In this document: positions 1 to 64,000 of the stretch, piece after piece
Position numbering within the stretch: position 1 is the first letter of the stretch
Layout: each line of letters starts with the position of its first letter
Origin: Amorphochlora amoebiformis
Taxonomy: Eukaryota > Cercozoa > Chlorarachniophyceae
Direction of reading: 5' to 3'
Assembly: GCA_054601695.1 (NCBI GenBank)
Contig: BAAHQB010000434.1
Span: forward strand, 40,480 to 104,479
Length of the DNA: 64,000 nt
Notes under the pieces: model-generated
The model's database searches: none
Told to the model about the DNA's origin: nothing
The model's input: the letters and a program-made list of their open reading frames with translations, nothing else
Program-made: the position numbers and the translations under genes

Positions 1-321
<321 letters not shown>

Positions 322-765
322 GGCTTTCGCTGCAGCCTTCGCAGCCTGCTTCTTCTCCTTCTCCCTCTGCTTCTTAATTCGCTTCCATTGGCTGATTATA
401 TCCAGGAAAATCCAACACAAATGTCACAACGCGTCCATCAGACCTTAAGAGGTTGAATAAACCGCGGGAAAGTGTAAGGGATTGCCAAGTGTTCCGGCGA
501 AAATGGCAACAGTGGAGCAATTTTGGGGCCTGTCAAGGCATGTTGGATTATGGAAGGCACATAATACTCAAAAAACGTGAGAACATGTAGAACAGACACA
601 TGAACGCGTTTTTGAAGGCTTGTGACCCCTGAAAAACATGAGATCTGTGTGTGAAAAGGCGAGGTTTTACTGCGACCTCTTCGAGTAAGGCTTTCCCGTC
701 TCGGGATCAATGGGAATATCCTCCTTGACTCTCGAGTACTGCGGCTTGGGCTTAGGATCAGGCAT
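322..765 (-). CDS. 5' exons of a Lys-rich protein, possibly a cytosolic aminoacyl-tRNA synthetase (partial, runs off left edge)
   Basis: Two exons on the minus strand. Exon 1 (765-671) begins with ATG and encodes a charged segment with DIPIDPETGKPYSKRS. It stops in phase 2 at a gtaaaa donor. Exon 2 (391-322) follows a taatcag acceptor, restores the frame and encodes HQWKRIKKQREKEKKQAAKA, ending at a gtgaga donor. The rest lies beyond position 1. The pattern DP-TG-x-x-x-SK followed by a basic helix rich in Lys, Glu and Ala resembles the N-terminal extension of eukaryotic LysRS or AsnRS. No catalytic motif is in the window, so that identity is only a suggestion; splice sites and phases are the firm part. 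The gene shares a 321-bp promoter with the divergent receptor gene. Confidence 0.5.
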
Positions 766-1086
766 TGTGGTTTGTTTCCTGTGAGTTTTCTGCTTTGTTT
801 CTCGTCTTCTCGAGACAGGGGAATTGCGCGTAGTCAGGACGCCGTGGGAAGATTGCCAGGAGATTCGCCGATGCGTGATGGGGGCGTGACAGCCCCGTGA
901 CAGACTGCAGGGTTATACGTGACAATACGGTTTATAACAGCACTGTCTCTTAATAGTGACATACAAGAGTGACATTATAATTCAGAGACAATAGTGACCC
1001 ATCGGAGTGACACATTTATGTGACAGACCCGACATGTCACCTGTATTTTGTGGGTGACCAAAGTCGCTTCCGCTGGGTACGGGGAC
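766..1086. promoter_or_regulatory. divergent promoter with a GTGAC cluster
   Basis: 321 bp between the start codons of two divergent genes. Between about 885 and 1060 the pentamer GTGAC occurs nine times in the plus orientation, and once as its complement GTCAC, at irregular spacing. It is mostly followed by A (GTGACA). The region is free of the AT and telomeric repeats that fill neighbouring introns. The cluster looks like a binding-site array for a bZIP or homeodomain-type factor; that role is inference. Confidence 0.55.
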
Positions 1087-13343
<12,257 letters not shown>

Positions 13344-14178
13344 ATTTTAAACCCGACCCGCCGATTAGTCCACAGATCTAGTCGATGTATCAATACATGA
13401 TGTCTTCAAGGGCCTATGTCTAGTATGTACAACACTAGTACAAGCGTAGTCTAGTTAGTGACGACTCCAGCTCGGAATGTACATGTACTAGATGTAATAA
13501 TACGTAGCTCGTGGGAAAAAAACGTACATCCGAAGAGGTTTTTCCACGTGCTAGATGACGTGGTCTGTAGCTAACTATGCACCTGAGCTTGAAGCTTGAT
13601 TCTGTCTAGTCTGTAACAGTATCCATGCGACACACGGTGACCAGAATCACTAATCTAGCTAATTCTAGTAATCTAGGTAATAGCATAATCGTACGTTACC
13701 TTTAGTTACGTATACTAACACTAGCTAGAGACTGTGCACCCGGGTGAACACCGGTTCATCAGTGCATAGAATAAATGTAGGTAATTCTAGATATACTAGA
13801 TATACTAGTGTAGAATATTCTAGAAATACTAGAAATAGTGTGCTAGACAGGGTCTAGACTAGTCTAGAGGGTCTTGTTGGTCAAAACACAAGCAAGCACT
13901 AGTATCGATCCTCTCTAGCTCTCCGACTCTAGCTAGTCTAGTACTAGTAGTTGTGACAGTGTGTATGATGTATCTAGTGTATGTCCGACTTGAAGCCGCA
14001 TGTACTACTCGTAAAGGTACTAGAGGTATATATATAAATTCTAGAAAATTCTGATATAGTCCATGTACTCAGGTGCCGGCTGCCGCGGAAGCTAGTGTTT
14101 CAATGACAGAATCATCAGATACTCCAGATTTTTTGGTTTAGTAGCTAGGCTATAGGATGATAGCAGGCTTATAAATAG
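13344..14178. other. convergent intergenic region rich in CTAG
   Basis: 835 bp between the stop codons of the receptor gene and the minus-strand gene 3. It has no AT or telomeric repeat and no convincing exon. CTAG, TCTAGA and CTAGTA words recur dozens of times along with TACGTA and GTAC. It presumably holds both 3' UTRs and polyadenylation signals, which I cannot place. Confidence 0.65.
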
Positions 14179-25203
<11,025 letters not shown>

Positions 25204-25488
25204 TTTAATTTCCAATAAATTTCCAGACTACCCCTCAGGGATTCAATAAAGTGGGGTACCCCATGAAAGAGGGGAAAGGGGTTGAGGAAACCGTGAAACA
25301 TCGTGCGTTCGGTCAGCCATCCTGCGCGTTTTTGAAAAGATGTGATCAGGCGGTGAGTCACGTAGTATATGTGATATAGGGTGACATTTCTAAGATATCA
25401 CTAATGATTTAGACCGAAATATTAAAATTATGTTAATTCCGGGGATCCCCGCTTCGCCTAGATTCAGATACTGTTTGGTGACCAAACC
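25204..25488. promoter_or_regulatory. divergent promoter between gene 3 and CAPZB
   Basis: 285 bp of non-repetitive sequence separating two divergent start codons. It contains GTGAGTCACG near 25355 and GGGTGACATT near 25380, which share the GTGAC core seen in the 766-1086 promoter. No TATA box can be placed with confidence. Confidence 0.45.
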
Positions 25489-26733
25489 ATGGCGGAGGTG
25501 AGTCGGAAACGGAGGGAAACAGCGCCTTGGGCTGTTATAATCGTAAAATACTGTTTTGACCCTTTGTAAACTGATCTAGGATCAGAAGAAAATCAATGCG
25601 GCGTTGAATATCATGCGAAGGATGGCACCATCGACCATCGAAAACTCCCTCGCTGGGCTCTGTGAACTGGCTCCCAACGTACGACTCTAAAAACCCCGGA
25701 ACCCCTTCTCAAAACCACTAAAAGACTTACAATAAATTCTGACAGCTTACGGACGATCTTCTCAACGACGTCGATCAGCCCCTCCAAGTCGTGACAGACA
25801 CAAAGGCGGAAAAGAAATTCATCTGTTGCGACTACAACCGTGATGGCGATTCCTTCCGGTTAAAAAATAAATTTTTCCCTATATATACTGATGTATAACA
25901 TGGTTTTTATATGTGATTTTCTATTCAGCTCTCCGTGGTCGAATGCCTATTTCCCTGCCCCTGAAGAGGACGCGATCTACCCATCCAAGTATCTTCGGGA
26001 GCTTGAAACCGACGCCAACGCTATCTTTGACGTCTACCGCAAGCTGTAAATACAACTCTTCTGAACAATGATGCTTACTTTGTTCGCACGTGGATGTCAA
26101 TGCACCTGTTTGGTCCGCAAGCTATTAGAGAATGCTCATGGACGTTTGCACTAAATCGCTAATAACAATTTATCCCTTCCATTACAGGTATTTTGAGGGT
26201 GGGAGCTACTCGTCAGTGTACATGTTCAGTCTCGAGGGGTCTGCGGATGAGTCGAAGGCGTTCGGCGCTTGCTTCCTTATCCACAAAGGTAGCGAACCAC
26301 AAATCCACCATTGTATCCACACTTATGGTGCTTTGCGCGTCAGATGTTGAGGCGAAGGAAGGGTCCTTGAAAAAAGGATGGTGGGACTCCACCCACGTGT
26401 TTCAAGTGTCCCAGTCTAGGGGGGACAATTACGAGTACAAGCTCACCTCCACCGTCATGGTACGACCCCGATACCTGCTTTTGGGTCCTGGGTATCATTC
26501 TTGACAGTGTTGTTTAAACGTACAACCCTGCAGATCTCTATGGTGATGGAGAATGGCAAGATTGGTAGCTGTGACCTCTCCGGCAGCATGAACAAACAAA
26601 AGAGCGAGACGAAAGCCATCAACAAGCAAAATGGCACTAACCACCTTATTAACATGGGTAATGCTAATCTACTGTCCTGCCTTAACCCTGAGGTTGCATA
26701 TTGTTAATCAAACCTTACGCAAACCATAATGTG

Positions 26734-26772
<39 letters not shown>

Positions 26773-26787
26773 GTATAAATTTAAATT

Positions 26788-26862
<75 letters not shown>

Positions 26863-26961
26863 TGTATGTATAATATATAGTAAATATGGTATATATGAAG
26901 GTAAATATATGCGTACACATTTATAATATTAATGTTTTTATACGTATATATTATATATATA

Positions 26962-27017
<56 letters not shown>

Positions 27018-27088
27018 TATATTTATATATATATATAAAATATATATATATATATACACATATATATATACATATATACATATATATG

Positions 27089-27145
<57 letters not shown>

Positions 27146-27168
27146 CATATATATATGTATACATATAT

Positions 27169-27226
<58 letters not shown>

Positions 27227-27234
27227 CATATACA

Positions 27235-27277
<43 letters not shown>

Positions 27278-27464
27278 TACATATATACACATATCAGGCA
27301 CCATGATCGAAGCCATGGACCATAGAATCCGAGGTGAAATCATGGAGATCTACTTCTCCAAGACCAGACAGGTCATCGATGGAATGCGTCTATCGAGCGG
27401 TCAGCGCGAGAAACAGATGGGCAGAATCGCTGACGACCTCAAGAAGGCCCTTGGCAAGAAGTAA
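25489..27464 (+). CDS. CAPZB: F-actin-capping protein subunit beta (CapZ beta), 8 exons, 281 aa
   Basis: Forms the alpha/beta CapZ heterodimer that caps actin filament barbed ends. Exons: 25489-25497, 25580-25678, 25746-25858, 25929-26045, 26188-26288, 26344-26459, 26534-26657, 27298-27464 (TAA); total 846 nt with all phases joining. Landmarks in family order: [59 protein letters not shown], the C-terminal INMGTMIEAM helix region and [13 protein letters not shown]. Length matches the usual 270-285 aa, so the gene looks intact. The 9-nt first exon is set by the only in-frame ATG before a gtgagt donor. Six introns are short (55-142 nt) and ordinary; the seventh (26658-27297) has swollen to 640 nt with (AT)n. 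Coding GC is higher than the surroundings. Confidence 0.97.
26658..27297 (+). repeat. (AT)n-expanded intron 7 of CAPZB
   Basis: Between the ATGG|gtaatg donor and the atatcag acceptor, positions 26738-27290 are almost entirely AT dinucleotide with scattered TATGTA and TACATA variants. The other six introns of the gene are 55-142 nt, so this one shows repeat expansion in an otherwise compact gene. Confidence 0.85.
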
Positions 27465-27848
27465 GAAAGGACAACTACGTTTTTACGGCGTCACAGCCAG
27501 CTGCTATAGCTAGCTCTTGCGCGTAACCGGTGGTTTATGCTCATGGCCCGCCTGGCGATCATCATGCACTGGCAAGTCAATACTGTTAAAAACCTGAACC
27601 ATCGCGATTTCTATGATCGTGTAGCCTGAGTCTAGAGTATTAATCTAAGCAGTTAATTGCAATTCTTCAATATCTAGCGAAGTTCTGGAAGTTCTAGAGA
27701 TTATCTGGTCAGATAGATAAACTAGATAACTCTAGAAACTCAGTGACTACTAGGACTATATATAGTCATCAGAGTCACCAGAGTCCAGGTAGCAATAGCG
27801 GTACATAGAAGCCATGATTCAAACTTTTTTGAATATCTAGAATATCTA

Positions 27849-27926
<78 letters not shown>

Positions 27927-28754
27927 TCAAAACTCGTACGTATGATACGTGCGTATGTACGTACGCACATACCAATCTAGCAATAGCTAGAATAGTTCTC
28001 GTAGACTGAGTCGTAGTTCTTGGTACCACGTGCTACCCATCGGCGCAATTCCTGTTTCAATTGTGTATAATATACGTGTTATACGTACGCATACGTTTTC
28101 GGTACACCGACTAGACGTACTACGTATACCGACTAGACGTACGACGTATACCGACTAGACGTATACGTATACCGACTACTACTAAGATGTAGCACGTATA
28201 CGTACTACTAAGACGTAGTACGTATACGTACTAGCTAGTTTACATGTAGACGTACTACTGTAGACGTACGTCTAGTCAGTATACGTATTGATATATACTC
28301 GGTTCGTATCCAGACTGTTATCATGATATACTAGATATAATCCAGCAAATACAACATTTATACAAACTGCCATACACAATATATATATTACAATGACTCG
28401 TGATATTTATATACAGACTAGAACTTAATATCTAATCCATCTGATCTAGGCATATACTATAAGAAGTTATTTAACAATATCTTTATGATCTAGGCATGTA
28501 CCATACGAAGCTATTTAACAATATCGTTATGATCGAATATTTCAAGTATTTGTAATGCGTATCGTATATAACTGCCATGATATATCCAATCAAAGTCCGG
28601 TAACGGCTAGACGGTAACGTTCTAATATCGCGATAATCCCAAGACCATTGTATCTAATCTAAATTTAGATGAACTACACTAGACTGGTCTGTCGTACTTA
28701 GCTGTAGTACTAAAAAAAGTCGCGTCAAACTTAATTATATCGGCGCTTAGCAGG
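27465..28754. other. convergent intergenic region rich in CTAG, GTAC and TACGTA
   Basis: 1290 bp between the CAPZB and OSGEP stop codons. After about 27600 the sequence is crowded with CTAG, CTAGA and, from 28070 to 28290, iterations of ACTAGACGTACGACGTATAC-like words made of short palindromes. An (AT)n tract sits at 27850-27925. A diverged direct repeat (GATCTAGGCAT.TACCATA..AAG.TATTTAACAATATC) lies at 28444-28532. No exon is visible. Confidence 0.6.
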
Positions 28755-40416
<11,662 letters not shown>

Positions 40417-40880
40417 AACTGATATTCAAATTATTTCCAAATATTAATTTTTCGGCTGGTGGAGTGAGAGGGTATGAGGGAGTCATGTCAGGGAGCTCCG
40501 GGAGCCGGGGACACGTGTCCGTGGGGGAGGGCGCAGGATATTTTTCGCAAGAAATTCCCGAGAAAAGTGCATTTTTCAAAAGAAGAGAGAGGAAAATGAG
40601 ATATATTAACCCAAATCTAGGCCCCCCCCCCCTTCTCTTCCCTTTTCCTTCCCCAACAGAGAGGAATACAGGAGGAAAATCTGAGAGATTACTTCACGCA
40701 AGAACCCCCACACCAAAGTGGGTGTTTGACACGTGTTCGTTACAGAGGGCGAAATCACGCCTCTCATGAGCGTGATTTTGTGCATTTTCACGCTAATAAG
40801 TGTCGTATACAGCGCCCTGTAACGCTCTATTTGGACTCCGTAGGTTCCGGGATTATTATTAGGTTCCGTAGGCTCCGGTG
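40417..40880. promoter_or_regulatory. divergent promoter, GC-rich, between OSGEP and the IMP1-like gene
   Basis: 464 bp of unique, comparatively GC-rich sequence between divergent start codons. It carries ACACGTGTCC (40512) and ACACGTGTTC (40730), two copies of the CACGTG E-box in the same context, and homopurine/homopyrimidine runs near 40620-40680. Repeat content is nil, unlike the flanking introns. Confidence 0.45.
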
Positions 40881-49410
<8,530 letters not shown>

Positions 49411-49452
49411 CGTACATATATATTTATATAATATACATATATGTATATACAG

Positions 49453-49489
<37 letters not shown>

Positions 49490-49747
49490 CATATTTACAT
49501 ATTATATATTAAACGATACATAGCAATATTTATATTATACATACACATCTATACATAACATATCATTTGTAACAGTTTAAGTAACTATTAAAGTAGTTTT
49601 TTAGCAGTAAGCCATACGCACGTAAACATGTTTTCAAGTTGATAACGAAGTGAATCATGACTGTCGTTTTACTGTTGGGGTTAATTGTTATTATAAGACT
49701 ATTTCATGTAAAAATGTATACACACATGTTTATATGTTATAGATATG

Positions 49748-49781
<34 letters not shown>

Positions 49782-50109
49782 ATATATATATTTGTAACAT
49801 AAAAACATGCATATTGTATATTTACTAGCAGTCTAGTAGTAGATCTAGTAGATATATAATACACTGCTGACCAGAAAACTAAGAATTACACATATATAAA
49901 TATATATGTATATGTATGTGTGATATATTTTATATGTATATACTAGATATATACTTAGTATAGATAGTATGTAGTGAATTAACGGTGCGAGGGTTAATCT
50001 AGTTAATCTAGTAATTATCATATAACACTACAATATATGTATATAAATTATATATAATACTACTGTAAATTCTTATCATAACTAGCATAAGTATATATAT
50101 GTATATATC

Positions 50110-50178
<69 letters not shown>

Positions 50179-50228
50179 GGAATTATTTTTATATTATATA
50201 TATATATATATATATATATTATTATATA

Positions 50229-50318
<90 letters not shown>

Positions 50319-50321
50319 TAC
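49411..50321. other. convergent intergenic region, CTAG-rich with AT tracts
   Basis: 911 bp between the IMP1-like stop codon and the predicted stop of gene 7. Positions 49560-50080 are non-repetitive and contain TCTAGTAG, GATCTAG, ACTAGAT and GTTAATCTAGTTAATCTAG, echoing the other two convergent spacers. (AT)n blocks flank it at 49430-49510 and 50100-50310. Confidence 0.5.
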
Positions 50322-50962
50322 TCATAACGAGCGGGCCACACCATCGTGGCAAGACGCAACCATCGCCATGTAGCACACCCAACACTGACTCTGATTAAGA
50401 ATTCACAAATACACATGTATTATGCAGGTGTATATCTCACCGCCCTAGTTAGTCTTGGAACTGAGCCAATTACAGTTCCCATGATGAGCCCTTTATGGCA
50501 CTTCCCTCAGAAAGCCCATGGCGGGCCGAAGGCGGCCATGCATTCGGTTGGACCGCTGGAGTCTCCGCAGCACATGGACTATTTTAGGCATATTTGCAAT
50601 CGATCAATCTAGATTTAGCAGACCTCTAAGCAAATATCTCATCGTGAAGTTTTAAAAAAACTGTTAGGCCGACTTTTTGAATCACATTACTTTACGCGTT
50701 TCCGTTTGTGAGAAAGGCGTTCGTGCTGCCACTATCCGGCACTACCGGCCAATGACTAGCATTATTTGGCGCAAAAGCCAAAGGGTGGCCTGCGAGGCAT
50801 AGATTTGAGTGCGCCCGTGCAGCCACCTCCATCCAGTGCACGACGGTGTTCCACGCCCTTCGTCGAAGCACCTTCGTTTTCACTGTTCAGTTTTCAACCT
50901 TTTCCCTCCGCCTTTCTCATCTAGGGCTTACACCCAATTTGGATATTATCAACGATGAGCAT
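50322..50962 (-). CDS. small unrecognised Cys-containing protein, 5 predicted exons, 108 aa (tentative)
   Basis: Exons: 50962-50932 (ATG), 50882-50746, 50578-50554, 50505-50441, 50390-50322 (TGA); all phases join. Introns of about 48-50 nt match the shortest introns in CAPZB, except the second (167 nt). Strong donors are gtaagc and gtgaga; acceptors include aactgaacag and cttaatcag. The product has a basic middle ([10 protein letters not shown]) and a C-terminal half with CCGDSSGKC and a hydrophobic [12 protein letters not shown] stretch. I do not recognise it. Support comes from splice-site quality and from the strict strand alternation of the window, which predicts a minus-strand gene here. 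A plus-strand reading of the same DNA gave no consistent exon chain. Confidence 0.4.
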
Positions 50963-51099
50963 TCCAAAATACCATGATTGCTGCTTCCTTCGACAATCAC
51001 GGGAACTTTCTCACTTCAACTAAATTTTCGCAGGAGGGGCCCGGAGAGAAGTTATTAATTTTTTTTAATATTGTTCGTTTCAGATCAGTTCGGTGTCAA
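50963..51099. promoter_or_regulatory. short divergent promoter between gene 7 and the secreted-protein gene
   Basis: Only 137 bp of unique sequence lies between the predicted start codons. A good acceptor (tttcgtttcag at 51083) suggests that the plus-strand gene may have a spliced 5' UTR, which would move its promoter further upstream. Confidence 0.35.
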
Positions 51100-63997
<12,898 letters not shown>

Positions 63998-64000
63998 GTA

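Noticed and set aside
438-710. 90-codon minus-strand frame starting MIPRRESLTRRGR
   Set aside because: It overlaps exon 1 of the left-edge gene in another frame and crosses that exon's gtaaaa donor.
40464-40769. 101-codon open frame on the plus strand upstream of the IMP1-like gene
   Set aside because: It is GC-rich, has no splice partners or recognisable motifs, and occupies the OSGEP/IMP1 divergent promoter.

Overview
This is nuclear DNA of an intron-rich eukaryote, probably a protist. Genes use the standard genetic code (TAA, TAG and TGA all end predicted proteins), GT-AG introns and vertebrate-type TTAGGG/CCCTAA repeats. I cannot name the lineage. More than half of the window is (AT)n microsatellite and interstitial telomeric repeat, which hides genes cut into exons of about 17 to 170 nt. 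Almost every long open frame is a low-complexity artefact (Tyr-Ile, Leu-Thr, Asn-Pro, Arg-Val, Ser-Leu strings). I rebuilt the genes by reading splice sites, joining phases and comparing with protein families. No transcript data were available.

Layout: eight genes alternate strictly in strand. (1) 322-765 minus, 5' end of a Lys-rich protein that may be an aminoacyl-tRNA synthetase. (2) 1087-13343 plus, a seven-transmembrane receptor of 19 exons. (3) 14179-25203 minus, an unrecognised basic protein of about 25 exons. (4) 25489-27464 plus, F-actin capping protein beta. (5) 28755-40416 minus, OSGEP/Kae1, 19 exons found and one missing. (6) 40881-49410 plus, an IMP1-type mitochondrial inner membrane protease, 11 exons. 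(7) 50322-50962 minus, a small Cys-containing protein with 50-nt introns (tentative). (8) 51100 to the right edge, plus, a secreted protein with a jelly-roll-like module, 18 exons in the window. Divergent pairs share promoters of 137-464 bp. Convergent pairs are separated by 0.8-1.3 kb of non-repetitive DNA unusually rich in CTAG, GTAC and TACGTA.

The most striking signal is how introns are built. Many run from splice site to splice site as CCCTAA repeats: the donor is G plus TAACCC and the acceptor is CCCTAG, CCTAAG or CTAACAG. Others are mostly (AT)n. Beside many exons lie truncated, diverged copies of that exon's own edge with its splice site. Donor-edge copies lie downstream and acceptor-edge copies upstream, each fading into (AT)n or (CCCTAA)n. 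I count more than 35 such copies in four genes. One exon appears to have absorbed telomeric repeats into coding sequence as (Asn-Pro)7. A conserved 45-53 bp element occurs seven times, always embedded in telomeric repeats and always with the same polarity to them.

The genes do not form a pathway. OSGEP (tRNA t6A synthesis), IMP1 protease and CapZ beta are housekeeping; the receptor and secreted protein act at the cell surface.
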